Assembly: GCF_024206475.1 (NCBI RefSeq)
Contig: NZ_JAMBPR010000019.1
Span: forward strand, 1 to 64,000
DNA: 64,000 nucleotides
Source of the DNA: Paraburkholderia sp. CNPSo 3274
Lineage (GTDB): Bacteria; Pseudomonadota; Gammaproteobacteria; Burkholderiales; Burkholderiaceae
Direction of reading: 5' to 3'
Under the pieces are notes generated by a model. The model searched no databases. It worked only from the letters and a program-made list of their open reading frames with translations, and had not been told where the DNA came from. This document shows positions 16,445-24,767 of this stretch, piece after piece; within the stretch, counting starts at the first letter, position 1; every line of letters begins with the position of its first letter. A program made the position numbers and the translations under genes.

Positions 16445-17578
16445 TCAGACCACGCGCACGCCCGCGCGCCACGTCGCGCGCGGCACCGGCAGCGTATCGA
16501 GCATCGTCACCCGCACGAAGTCCGCGCGCAGGCCCGCCTCGATCGCGCCGCGGTCGTGCAGGCCCGACTTGCTGGCCGGTTCCCACGAGACTGTGGCGAG
16601 CGCGCGCGGCAGCGTCCAGTCGGCCTTGGTCACGAGGTCGAACGCGGCGGTCAGCAGGCTCGACGGCACGTAGTCGGACGAGAGGATGTCGAGCAAATCG
16701 GCCTGCGCGAGATCCAGCGCGGAGACGTTGCCGGAGTGCGAGCCGCCGCGCACCACGTTCGGCGCACCCATGATCGTCGCGATGCCGCGCTTTTTCGCTT
16801 CCTCGGCGGCCACGCGCGTGGTCGGGAATTCGGCGAGCACGATGCCTTCGGCGGCGGCCTGCTCGACGTGCTCCACGAGCGTGTCGTCGTGGCTCGCGAG
16901 CGGGATGCCGCGCGCGCGGCAGCGCCGCACGATTTCGAGGCGGTGCGCGTCGGCGTAGCGCTCCTGCTCGGTGGCCATGTCGGCGAGCATGGTGTTCGTC
17001 TGCTCGTCGGTCCACTTGCCGTGGCGCTCCTGGAAGCGGCGCCATTGCTCGCGGTCGTGCCACTGGCGCTGGCCCGGCGTGTGGTCCATCACCGAGGCGA
17101 GGCGCAGCAGCGGGTGGTCGCTGAGCGTGTCGAACAGCTCGATCACGTCTTCGGTGGCGATTTCGCAGCGCAAGTGCAGGAAGTGCTCGGCGCGCAGCAG
17201 GTTGCGCTCGGAAAAACGCTTGAGCGCGTTGGCGCTCGCGAGTTGCACGTCGCGGCCGCGCACGCCCACGGCCAGGCGCGTGCCGATGGCTAGCGCGTCG
17301 AAGACCGTGGTGATGCCGGCGGCGGCGATCTGCGCGTCGTGAATGACGAATGCGGCGTCGGTGTTCCAGTGCACGCCGGGGCGCGGCGCGAGGTGCTTTT
17401 CCAGGTTGTCCGTGTGCAGTTCGACGAGACCGGGCAGCAGGAAGTCGCCTTCCCAGTCTTCGGCTTCGGGCGCGGCGGTCGAGCCGCGCGAGATGTCGCG
17501 GATCTTGCCGTCTTCCACGCTTAGCGTGCCGGTGAAAACGTCGTCTCGCGTCACGATGCGAGCGTTTTTGATCAACAT
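16445..17578 (-). CDS. phnM: PhnM: ribose-1-methylphosphonate 5-triphosphate diphosphatase
   Basis: A 377-residue amidohydrolase-superfamily metalloenzyme that releases pyrophosphate from alpha-D-ribose 1-alkylphosphonate 5-triphosphate, giving the 5-phosphate that PhnJ cleaves. The metal-binding start LPGLVELHTDNLEKH (about 48-62) is the PhnM signature; VMDHTPGQRQ and SHDDTLVEH supply further ligands. Length agrees with the family. It is the last gene of the leftward phnG-M operon, 46 bp after phnL. Start ATG 17578 (MLIKNARIVTRDDVFTG). Confidence 0.95.
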   Translation of the reverse strand: MLIKNARIVTRDDVFTGTLSVEDGKIRDISRGSTAAPEAEDWEGDFLLPGLVELHTDNLEKHLAPRPGVHWNTDAAFVIHDAQIAAAGITTVFDALAIGTRLAVGVRGRDVQLASANALKRFSERNLLRAEHFLHLRCEIATEDVIELFDTLSDHPLLRLASVMDHTPGQRQWHDREQWRRFQERHGKWTDEQTNTMLADMATEQERYADAHRLEIVRRCRARGIPLASHDDTLVEHVEQAAAEGIVLAEFPTTRVAAEEAKKRGIATIMGAPNVVRGGSHSGNVSALDLAQADLLDILSSDYVPSSLLTAAFDLVTKADWTLPRALATVSWEPASKSGLHDRGAIEAGLRADFVRVTMLDTLPVPRATWRAGVRVV

Positions 17579-17624
17579 CGTCAGGCTCCGTATCAGTTAT
17601 CGGTTTGCGCCGTTCAGGCGGTAT

Positions 17625-18404
17625 TCAGGCTGCGGCGCTGAGTGACGCTTGCGCGCGCGGCGCGGTGAGTTCGAGTAAGCGCGTGGCGACGCGCTCGCGC
17701 GTGTCCTCGTCGTGGAATACGCCGACGATCGCTGCGCCGCGCGCTCGCGCTTCGCCAATCAGGCTCGCGACGACTTCGCGGTTTTCCGCGTCGAGCGAGG
17801 CCGTGGGTTCGTCCAGCAAGAGCACGCGGTGCTGCGCGATCAAGCCCCGCGCGATGTTCACGCGCTGCTGCTCGCCGCCCGAAAACGTGGCTGGCGCGAG
17901 CGGCCAGAGGCGCTGCGGCACGTTCAGGCGTGCAAGCAGAGCTTGCGCGCGCTCGCGTGCTTCGTCTTCCTCTACGCCGCGCGAAACGAGCGGCGCGGCC
18001 ACGATGTCGAGCGCGCTCACGCGCGGAATCACGCGCAGGAACTGGCTCACGTAGCCCACCACGTTGCGGCGCAGGCGCAGGATGTCGTGAGGCGCAGCGC
18101 CTGTGATCGCCAGATGCTCGAGCGGCGCGCCCTCGTCGCGGATCGCAATCGACCCGCCGCTTGCGAGATAGTTGCCGTACAGGCAGCGCAAGAAGGTGCT
18201 CTTGCCCGCGCCCGAGGGTCCGACCAGCACGATGCATTCGCCGCGCTCGACGTCGAGCGAAACGCCCGCGAGCGCTTCGATGCCGATGCCGCCCTGGCCG
18301 TGCAGCGTGAAGGTCTTGCGCACGTCTTCGGCGCGCAGCATGAGCGCCGGTCTTTCGAGGAACGCGCGCGTGCCCGGTGATGAGTTCAGGGTCATGTCTT
18401 TCAT
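17625..18404 (-). CDS. phnL: PhnL: C-P lyase ABC-type ATPase subunit
   Basis: A 259-residue ATPase of the C-P lyase complex. Walker A is GPSGAGKST at 62-70, the signature FSGGEQQRVNIARGL, and Walker B LLLDEPTASLD. PhnL supports transfer of the phosphonate onto ribose with PhnG, PhnH and PhnI and does not serve a membrane transporter. The ATG at 18404 lies one base after the phnK stop; a second in-frame ATG is at 18395. Both leave the conserved part (from residue ~22) intact. Confidence 0.95.
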   Translation of the reverse strand: MKDMTLNSSPGTRAFLERPALMLRAEDVRKTFTLHGQGGIGIEALAGVSLDVERGECIVLVGPSGAGKSTFLRCLYGNYLASGGSIAIRDEGAPLEHLAITGAAPHDILRLRRNVVGYVSQFLRVIPRVSALDIVAAPLVSRGVEEDEARERAQALLARLNVPQRLWPLAPATFSGGEQQRVNIARGLIAQHRVLLLDEPTASLDAENREVVASLIGEARARGAAIVGVFHDEDTRERVATRLLELTAPRAQASLSAAA

Positions 18405-18405
18405 C

Positions 18406-19176
18406 CTAGACCGGCAGCACGGATGCCACCAGCGTCTGCGTATAGGGATGTTGCGGGTCGTCCAGCACCTGGTCGGTCAGGCCCGATTCGACCACCGTGC
18501 CGCCTTGCATCACCATCAAGCGATGCGCGAGCAGGCGCGCCACGCCAATGTCGTGCGTGACGATCAGCACCGAAAGATGCAGCGTGCCCGTGAGCGTGCG
18601 CAGCAGGTCGAGCAGGCGCGCCTGCACGGACACATCGAGACCCGCCGTGGGCTCGTCCATGAAGACGAGGCGCGGACCCGTGACGAGATTGCGCGCGATT
18701 TGCAGGCGCTGCTGCATGCCGCCCGAAAACGCCGACGGCAATTCGTCGATGCGCAAGGCGTCGAGCTCCACGCGCTGCATCCATTGCTGCGCCGTGTTGC
18801 GGATTTGCCCGTAGTGGCGCGCGCCCACGGCCATCAGCGGCTCGCCGATATTGGCGCCGGCCGAGACGCCCGCACGCAGCCCGTCGCGCGGATTCTGTTG
18901 CACGAAGCCCCATTCGGTGCGCGCAAGCAGGCGCCGGCGCGGCTCGGAAAGCGTGCGCAGGTCGAGCGTTTCGCCGTTCGCGCTCGTGTAGTGCAGCGCG
19001 CCCGAGTCGGACTCGGTGCGCAGTGCGAGCGTGTTGAGCAGCGTGGTCTTGCCCGAGCCCGATTCGCCGACGATGCACAGCACCTCGCCGGGATACAGGT
19101 CGAAGCTCACGTCGCGGCAGCCGTTGCGGCCGCCATACTGCTTCGTGAGCGATCTTGCGCTTAGCAGCGGCGTCAT
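18406..19176 (-). CDS. phnK: PhnK: C-P lyase ABC-type ATPase subunit
   Basis: A 256-residue ATPase that in E. coli docks on PhnJ in the C-P lyase core. Walker A is GESGSGKTT at 38-46, the signature FSGGMQQRLQIARNL, and Walker B LVFMDEPTAGLDVS. The start ATG 19176 overlaps the phnJ stop as ATGA, indicating translational coupling. A longer in-frame reading from 19329 would lie inside phnJ and is rejected. Confidence 0.95.
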   Translation of the reverse strand: MTPLLSARSLTKQYGGRNGCRDVSFDLYPGEVLCIVGESGSGKTTLLNTLALRTESDSGALHYTSANGETLDLRTLSEPRRRLLARTEWGFVQQNPRDGLRAGVSAGANIGEPLMAVGARHYGQIRNTAQQWMQRVELDALRIDELPSAFSGGMQQRLQIARNLVTGPRLVFMDEPTAGLDVSVQARLLDLLRTLTGTLHLSVLIVTHDIGVARLLAHRLMVMQGGTVVESGLTDQVLDDPQHPYTQTLVASVLPV

Positions 19177-20102
19177 GCTTTCTCTCCTGCTTCGTTCATT
19201 GCGTGCGCATCGAACTGCTCGCGCCGATCGTGGCAATAGTCGCTGTCCGAGCAGACGAACATGCGCTTGCCCGCGTCGTCGACGATCATCTCGTCGAGGA
19301 AGCTCTCGCGCGAGCCGCACAATGCGCACGCATGCTCCCAGCGCTGCACTTCGAACGGATGGTCGTCGAAGTCGAGGCTCTTCACCAGCGTGTACGGCGG
19401 AATCGCGTAGATGCGGCGCTCGCGGCCCGCGCCGAACAACTGCAGCGCGGCGTTCATATGCAGCTTGGGGTTGTCGAACTTCGGAATCGGCGAGGGCGAC
19501 GTGAGATAACGGCCGTTCACGGTCACCGGGTAGTCGTAGGTCGTGGCGATGCTGCCGTGCTGCACGATGTCCTCATAAAGCTTCACGCTGATGAGGCCAT
19601 AGTCGGCTAGCGCATGCAGCTTCTTGCATTCGGCCACGCGCGGCTCGAGCCGGAACAGCGGCTCGGGCATCGGCACCTGGTACACGAGGATCTGCTTGTT
19701 CGTGAGCGGCGTTTCGGGAATGCGGTGCCGCGTCTGGACGATCGACGCCTCGCTCGTGCGGCGCGTGGTGGCCACGCCCGTGGTGCGCGCGAAAAAGCGG
19801 CGGATGTTCACGGCGTTCGTGGTGTCGTCCGAGCCCTGGTCGATCACCTTGAGCGTGTCCTTCGCGCCGATGATCGCCGCGGTCACCTGAATGCCCCCCG
19901 TGCCCCAGCCATACGGCAGCGGCATTTCGCGCGAGGCGAACGGCACCTGGTAGCCAGGCACGGCCACGGCCTTGAGGAGCGCGCGGCGCAGCATGCGCTT
20001 GGTCTGCTCGTCGAGGTACGCGAAGTTGTAGCCCGAGACGGCCTGCGTTTCGTGCGACGCGACTTCGGCTGCGGTGGATTGCAAGGTATCGGGCGCGTTC
20101 AT
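19173..20102 (-). CDS. phnJ: PhnJ: C-P lyase catalytic radical-SAM subunit
   Basis: A 309-residue radical S-adenosylmethionine enzyme that breaks the C-P bond of ribose 1-alkylphosphonate 5-phosphate. It gives the alkane and 5-phosphoribosyl 1,2-cyclic phosphate. Cys259 and Cys262 (CALCG), Cys284 and Cys290 (CSDSDYC) correspond, at a constant offset of 18, to E. coli Cys241, 244, 266 (Fe-S ligands) and Cys272 (catalytic thiol). All key residues are present, so the pathway should be functional. The start ATG 20102 overlaps phnI's stop as ATGA. Confidence 0.97.
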   Translation of the reverse strand: MNAPDTLQSTAAEVASHETQAVSGYNFAYLDEQTKRMLRRALLKAVAVPGYQVPFASREMPLPYGWGTGGIQVTAAIIGAKDTLKVIDQGSDDTTNAVNIRRFFARTTGVATTRRTSEASIVQTRHRIPETPLTNKQILVYQVPMPEPLFRLEPRVAECKKLHALADYGLISVKLYEDIVQHGSIATTYDYPVTVNGRYLTSPSPIPKFDNPKLHMNAALQLFGAGRERRIYAIPPYTLVKSLDFDDHPFEVQRWEHACALCGSRESFLDEMIVDDAGKRMFVCSDSDYCHDRREQFDAHAMNEAGEKA

Positions 20103-21235
20103 GCGGCCTCCTTGTCGGTTGTGTCCGCATCGGCGTCAGCATCGGCGTCGGTGCCGTTTTCGTGCTGCGCGCGCAGCTTGCGCACGAGTTCGAGCTCAGC
20201 CTGGAAGTCCACGTAGTGCGGCAGCTTCAGGTGTTGAACGAAGCCCGAGGCTTCCACGTTATCGCTGTGCGAGAGCATGAATTCGATGTCCTGAGTCGGC
20301 GAGGCGATCGTCTCTCCCAGCTCCTCGGCTCTCAGCGCGCGATCCACCAGCGCCATCGCCATCGCCTTGCGTTCCGCGTGGCCGAACGCGAGACCGTAGC
20401 CTTGCGTGAATTGCGGCGGCACGTCTTTCGCGCCCGCGAACTGGTTGATCATCTGGCACTCGGTCAAGTCGATCTCGCCGATTTCTACGGCTTCGTCGAG
20501 TTCGTCCAGCATCATTTCTACGCAGACCGAACCAAAGCGGATCTCGCCCGCGAACGGGTGCGAATGCGCGTAGCCGCGCTGCGTGGCATAGCCCATCGCG
20601 AGCAGGAAGCCCTCGTCGCCGCGTGCGAGATTTTGCAGGCGCACGGTGCGGTCGGCGGGGAACGCAAGCGGCTCGCGCGAGAGGTCGCCGGGCTCGCGCG
20701 CCTGCGGCGAGCGCGTTTCCTGCTCGATCAGGCCTTCCTTGTCGAGCAGGGAGACCACGCGCGGCATCGCTTCTTCGGGCGGGGTTGCTCGCGGCGCCAG
20801 GGGCGTGGCGCTCGGCGCATCGTCGCCTTCGGCCAGCAGCGCAAAGTCGAGCAGGCGCTGCGTGTAATCGTAGGTCGCGCCGAGCACCTGGCCGCCGGGC
20901 ACGTCCTTGAAGGTGGCGGAAATGCGGCGCTCCACCACCATGTTTTCCGTTTCGACCGGCTGCGTATAGCCAAAACGCGGCAGCGTGGTGCGATACGCGC
21001 GCAGCAAAAAGATCGCCTCGACGAGATCGCCCGCGGCCTGCTTGATCGCGAGCGCGGCAAGTTCTTCGTCGTAGACCGAACCTTCGGCCATTACACGCGC
21101 CACGGCCAGACGCATCTGTTCGCGGATCTGCGCGACGCTCAGCTCGGGCACGCGCGTATCTCCGCGGCGCGCCTCGTCGAGCAGACGCCACGACGCTTCG
21201 ATCGCGCGCTCTCCTCCTTTGACGGCGACGTACAT
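20099..21235 (-). CDS. phnI: PhnI: C-P lyase core subunit
   Basis: A 378-residue subunit that with PhnG, PhnH and PhnL forms the nucleosidase-type step coupling phosphonate to MgATP-derived ribose. It begins MYVAVKGGERAIEASW and carries the family's SVCVEMMLDELDEA and YGLAFGHAERKAMAMA segments. The start ATG 21235 overlaps the phnH stop by one base (TGATG). The frame is open upstream to 21967, but that part is a shadow of phnH. The C-terminus ends in a short Asp-Ala repeat (about 363-372) of probable slippage origin. Confidence 0.95.
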   Translation of the reverse strand: MYVAVKGGERAIEASWRLLDEARRGDTRVPELSVAQIREQMRLAVARVMAEGSVYDEELAALAIKQAAGDLVEAIFLLRAYRTTLPRFGYTQPVETENMVVERRISATFKDVPGGQVLGATYDYTQRLLDFALLAEGDDAPSATPLAPRATPPEEAMPRVVSLLDKEGLIEQETRSPQAREPGDLSREPLAFPADRTVRLQNLARGDEGFLLAMGYATQRGYAHSHPFAGEIRFGSVCVEMMLDELDEAVEIGEIDLTECQMINQFAGAKDVPPQFTQGYGLAFGHAERKAMAMALVDRALRAEELGETIASPTQDIEFMLSHSDNVEASGFVQHLKLPHYVDFQAELELVRKLRAQHENGTDADADADADTTDKEAA

Positions 21236-21876
21236 CAGTGCATCTCCACGAGAGTGGTGCGCGGCAGGCCCATCAGGCGGTCGCCGCACACGAGATAGAA
21301 GTCGATGCCGCACGGGAAGTGCGGCGCGAGGGCGGCGCGTTCGCGCCAGAAGCGCTCGGGCAGGCCGACGGGCGCGATGCAGCAGGTCGTTTCGATGCCG
21401 GGGCCGCGCAGCGTGAGCGGTGCGCCGCCGGCGAGCGAATCGACACGCACGAACACCGTGGCTGACTGCTCCGGCGACTCGGGCGTGCCGCTCGCGAAGG
21501 CTTCGAGCGGAGGCAGTGCGGCGGCGTCGTGCACATAGGCGAACGCGGCTTCGCACGCTTGCTGTGCAAGCGGCGCGCCTGCGTGAAAGCGCAGCGCGGC
21601 GGCGAGTGCGGCGTCGGGCTGGGCGAGCCACACTGGCGTGGCGTAGTCTGCGAGTGCGAGCAGCGAGGCGAAGGCGGCAAGGCCGGCGCGCGCGGGCGAG
21701 GCATCCGCCGCCGTGGCTGCCGGCAGCGGCGTTTCGATCACGCCGATCGTGCCGGGGCGCGCGAGCGCGTCGAGCAGCGTGCGGAACACGGTCTGCGTGT
21801 CGTGAACCGGATCGCCGAAGCCGGGCGCGAGCGCCGCAAGCAAATCGGGCGCCATGACATTGCGTTGGTCGCTCAT
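21235..21876 (-). CDS. phnH: PhnH: C-P lyase core subunit
   Basis: A 213-residue PhnH-family protein, structurally related to PLP enzymes but without cofactor, and part of the PhnG2H2I2J2 core. The conserved start LAALAPGFGDPVHDTQTVFR and ALARPGTIG are typical. The C-terminus GIDFYLVCGDRLMGLPRTT matches the family. Start ATG 21876 overlaps the phnG stop as ATGA, so PhnG, H, I, J and K are all translationally linked. Confidence 0.95.
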   Translation of the reverse strand: MSDQRNVMAPDLLAALAPGFGDPVHDTQTVFRTLLDALARPGTIGVIETPLPAATAADASPARAGLAAFASLLALADYATPVWLAQPDAALAAALRFHAGAPLAQQACEAAFAYVHDAAALPPLEAFASGTPESPEQSATVFVRVDSLAGGAPLTLRGPGIETTCCIAPVGLPERFWRERAALAPHFPCGIDFYLVCGDRLMGLPRTTLVEMH

Positions 21877-22400
21877 GCGTCACCTCGAACCATCGTGAAG
21901 AACTCGACCCGCGTGCTGGCGGCGTCGGCGCGGCGCGCGTCGCGTTGTGCGGCGAGACGCGCGGCAAGCGGCTCGATCAACCGGGCATGCAACTGGTTGT
22001 GGCGCGCGGGGAGTTGCAGCAGCGCATCGGCGAGCGCGGCCAGCTCGGCGCGGCGCTTGTCGCGGCCCAGATGGCAGGCCACGCCGACCGGGCCGGGCTG
22101 GCTTGCATCGGCGGCGTCGGTGCCTTTGGTGTCCTCGGTGCCCGAGGCGCGCAGGCGCAGCGTGGCGCGCGTGACGGTGGCTTCGCCCAGGTTGAAGGCG
22201 TCACCGGTGCCGCCAATGCGCCCGCGTACCATGGCCAGTCCGGTTTGTGGCGGACGCAGCCAGTCGTAAGCGGGCTCGGGCGCACCGGCGAGCGCGACGC
22301 TCAACGCCGCTTCAAGCTCGGCGCGTGGGGTGTGCGCGAGAACGGCCATCCATGCGCGCCGGGTTGCCGATGCGGAAGATGGGGTGGAGGAAGCGTTCAT
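21873..22400 (-). CDS. phnG: PhnG: C-P lyase core subunit
   Basis: A 175-residue PhnG-family protein and the first gene of the leftward operon. ARRAWMAVLAHTP-like sequence at ~9-24 and FNLGEATVTRATLRL at ~83-97 match the family. It acts in the core complex that displaces adenine from ATP by phosphonate. A low-complexity Thr/Ala/Asp insert (about 101-113) is unusual but sits in a variable loop. ATG 22400 is preceded by AGGAACTCCG; the operator lies about 95 bp upstream. Confidence 0.93.
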   Translation of the reverse strand: MNASSTPSSASATRRAWMAVLAHTPRAELEAALSVALAGAPEPAYDWLRPPQTGLAMVRGRIGGTGDAFNLGEATVTRATLRLRASGTEDTKGTDAADASQPGPVGVACHLGRDKRRAELAALADALLQLPARHNQLHARLIEPLAARLAAQRDARRADAASTRVEFFTMVRGDA

Positions 22401-22492
22401 CGGAGTTCCTGTGTCGTGAACGGGGGAGAACGGACATGGCAACTGCACCTGCGAACAACCTTGTCTGGACCTCAATTGAACCATCTATTCAT

Positions 22493-22512
22493 CTAAACGT
22501 CTAGACGTTTAG
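22493..22512. promoter_or_regulatory. 20-bp perfect palindrome, probable PhnF operator
   Basis: CTAAACGTCTAGACGTTTAG is a perfect palindrome in the gap between divergent phnG and phnF, 93 bp from phnG and 108 bp from phnF. A further half-site, GTCGTCTAG, lies just to the right at about 22520. GntR/HutC-family regulators bind such dyads beside their own genes, so PhnF is the obvious ligand. The same 11-bp core recurs before phnC at 42002-42012. Confidence 0.75.
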
Positions 22513-22619
22513 TGGTACAGTCGTCTAGCCCGAGCGCAATGGAGGTTTTCATATTTCCATCACGCCCTGCGCACTACAATGCACAAAACGCTATTGGAAC
22601 CGAGAGGAATGACAGCACC

Positions 22620-23375
22620 ATGACATCGAACGACGAGGCGCCGTCCAGCCTGCTTGAGCGCGGCGCGGGTGTGGCGGTGTGGCGGCAGATCGAGCAGATC
22701 CTCGCGGCCGAGATCGCCGCGAAGGGCTTCGGGGAAGACGGCCGGCTGCCTAGCGAGGGCGAGCTTGCGCGCCGCTTCGACGTGAACCGCCACACCGTGC
22801 GGCGCGCGATGCTGGGCCTCGCGGCGTTGGGCCTCGTGAGCGTGGAGCAGGGGCGTGGCACCTTCGTGCAGCCCGGCGCGATCGACTACACCATCGGCAA
22901 GCGCACGCGCTTTACCGAGAACCTGAAGCGCCATCAGCATTCGGCGGTGGGCAAGCTGCTCGCGTCGTCGCGTGGCAAGGCGGACCCCACGGTCGCCAAG
23001 GCGCTCGGCCTGCGCGCGGGCGCGCTCGTGTACCGGCTCGAAACGCTGCACGAGTCGGACGGCGTGCCGCTCACTTACGCGCGCAGCTGGTATCCCGCCG
23101 CACGCTTCGCCGATCTGCCGGTTGTCATGGAGCGCGTCGACAGCACATCGAAGGCCCTCGCCGAATACGGCGTGACCGACTATCTGCGCAAGTGGAGCCG
23201 TATCGGCAGCGTGCTGCCCGAGGCCGAGGTGGCGCGGCGCTTGAACATCAACCGGCAGCAGCCGGTGCTGTGGGTGGAAAACGTCGACGTCGATCTCGAA
23301 GGCGTGCCGATCAAGTACGGCATCACGCACTTCGCCGCCGACCGCGTGCAACTGATGGTGGAGCACGACATATGA
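22620..23375 (+). CDS. phnF: PhnF: GntR/HutC-family transcriptional regulator
   Basis: A 251-residue regulator with an N-terminal winged helix (about 18-85; GRLPSEGELARRFDVNRHTV and GRGTFV are the GntR signature) and a C-terminal UTRA ligand-binding domain (about 100-245). PhnF-type proteins repress phosphonate genes. It is divergent from phnGHIJKLM and leads the plus-strand unit with the 2H-type gene and phnN. ATG 22620 is used; an ATG at 22608 is out of frame. The stop overlaps the next start as ATGA. Confidence 0.92.
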   Translation: MTSNDEAPSSLLERGAGVAVWRQIEQILAAEIAAKGFGEDGRLPSEGELARRFDVNRHTVRRAMLGLAALGLVSVEQGRGTFVQPGAIDYTIGKRTRFTENLKRHQHSAVGKLLASSRGKADPTVAKALGLRAGALVYRLETLHESDGVPLTYARSWYPAARFADLPVVMERVDSTSKALAEYGVTDYLRKWSRIGSVLPEAEVARRLNINRQQPVLWVENVDVDLEGVPIKYGITHFAADRVQLMVEHDI

Positions 23376-24100
23376 GCGTGCTGCACGAAGCCTTCCGCTC
23401 CGTCGCGCGCTTCGCACTTTACTATGCGCCGCCGCGCGAGTCGGCGTGGTGGCAGGCGGGCTGCGCGTGGCTTGGCCGCGACCCGGAGACGGGCGACACC
23501 CTTGCGCCGCCGCCTTGGCTCGCAGGCCTGCCGCAGCCGCTGGAAACGCTCACGGTCGCGCCGCGCCGCTATGGCTGGCACGGCACCCTCGTGCCGCCGT
23601 TCCGTCTCGCGCGGGGCGTGACGCCCGCGGCGCTGCTCGCCGGCGCGCAGCAGTGGGCGCAGGAGCAGGCGCGCTTCGAAGCCAACGTCGAGGCGGCGCT
23701 GCTCGGCCGCTTCGTGGCGCTGCGCCCCGCCGACGATGCCGGCGAAACCGCGCTGCGCGAGCTGGCTGCCAACGCACTGCGTGCGCTCGGCTCGCTGCGT
23801 GCCCCGCAAACGCCCGCCGAACTCGCGAAGCGCCTGGACGCGCCGCTCACGCAGCGTCAGCGCGCTTACGTCGAAGAGTGGGGCTACCCGTACGTGTTCG
23901 AAGAATTCCGCTTTCACATGACGCTATCCGATTCGCTGAACGACGCGCAAACGTGCGCGCAACTCGTCGATGCCTGGAACACGCAGATGCGCGTTGCAAA
24001 CCCGCTGCCGGTGGAGGGCGCGGCGCTCTTCGTCGAGCCCGGGCCGGGCGCGCCGTTCACGCTGTGGCGCCGCTTGCCGTTCGCGGGGGCTCGCGCATGA
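23372..24100 (+). CDS. phosphonate-operon 2H-phosphoesterase-like protein (DUF1045)
   Basis: A 242-residue protein of the DUF1045/'phosphonate metabolism protein' family. It holds the two HxT motifs of 2H phosphoesterases: His70-x-Thr72 in WHGTLVPPF and His182-x-Thr184 in FHMTLSD. The fold family opens cyclic phosphates or works on 2',5' linkages. It is translationally coupled to phnF and phnN by ATGA overlaps on both sides. No phnP (cyclic phosphoribosyl phosphodiesterase) is in the cluster, so this protein may take that step. That role is inference; the family membership and context are what is seen. Confidence 0.85.
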   Translation: MSVLHEAFRSVARFALYYAPPRESAWWQAGCAWLGRDPETGDTLAPPPWLAGLPQPLETLTVAPRRYGWHGTLVPPFRLARGVTPAALLAGAQQWAQEQARFEANVEAALLGRFVALRPADDAGETALRELAANALRALGSLRAPQTPAELAKRLDAPLTQRQRAYVEEWGYPYVFEEFRFHMTLSDSLNDAQTCAQLVDAWNTQMRVANPLPVEGAALFVEPGPGAPFTLWRRLPFAGARA

Positions 24101-24648
24101 AGGGCGGCCTGATCTACGTAATGGGCCCTTCGGGCGCGGGTAAGGACACGCTGCTGCGTTACGCGCGTGAGCGCCTGTCCGGCGAAGACGTCGTCTTCGC
24201 GCATCGCTACATCACGCGCGAAGACAGCGGCGGCGAGAACCACGTCGCGCTCACCGAGGCCGAATTCGAGGCGCGTTCGCAGCGCGGCCTCTTCGCGTTG
24301 CAATGGCGCAGCCACGCGCTGCGCTACGGCGTGGGCGTGGAGATCGATCAATGGATGGCGCTTGGCTGCACCGTCGTAGTGAACGGTTCGCGCGCCTACG
24401 CGGGCGAGGCGTTCGCGCGCTACCCACGCATGACGCTCGTGCACATCGAAGCCGCGCAGCACGTCCTGGCCGCGCGCCTCGCTTCCCGGGCGCGCGAAAC
24501 GCCCGAGCAGGTCGCGTTGCGTCTCGCGCGGCGCGCGCCATTCGAGGTGCCGTCGGGCGCGGCGTTCGCGCGCATCGACAACTCGGGGCACCTGGAGGAG
24601 GCGGGCGGGGCGTTCGTCAAGCTCGTACGGCAGGTGGCGGCCGGATAG
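24097..24648 (+). CDS. phnN: PhnN: ribose 1,5-bisphosphate phosphokinase
   Basis: A 183-residue guanylate-kinase-like enzyme that phosphorylates ribose 1,5-bisphosphate to PRPP, returning the sugar released by C-P lyase to nucleotide synthesis. The P-loop is GPSGAGKDT at 10-18. YITREDSGGENHVALTEAEF (about 38-57) is characteristic of PhnN. Start ATG 24097 overlaps the preceding stop. It ends the plus-strand phn unit; no phnO or phnP follows. Confidence 0.93.
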   Translation: MKGGLIYVMGPSGAGKDTLLRYARERLSGEDVVFAHRYITREDSGGENHVALTEAEFEARSQRGLFALQWRSHALRYGVGVEIDQWMALGCTVVVNGSRAYAGEAFARYPRMTLVHIEAAQHVLAARLASRARETPEQVALRLARRAPFEVPSGAAFARIDNSGHLEEAGGAFVKLVRQVAAG

Positions 24649-24767
24649 TCGCGGCGTCGTCCTTAACCGCCGCTTAACAGCCGCTTAAGGGCTCGAACGG
24701 CCTGGGGGATTTTTGGTTGGGTGCGGTTGCCGTGAGAAGATGCTGGCGACCCGAGAACTCAACGAGA

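Noticed and set aside
21236..21967. upstream extension of the phnI frame
   Set aside because: The frame is open but lies inside phnH and has no PhnI-like sequence; the ATG at 21235 starts the conserved protein.
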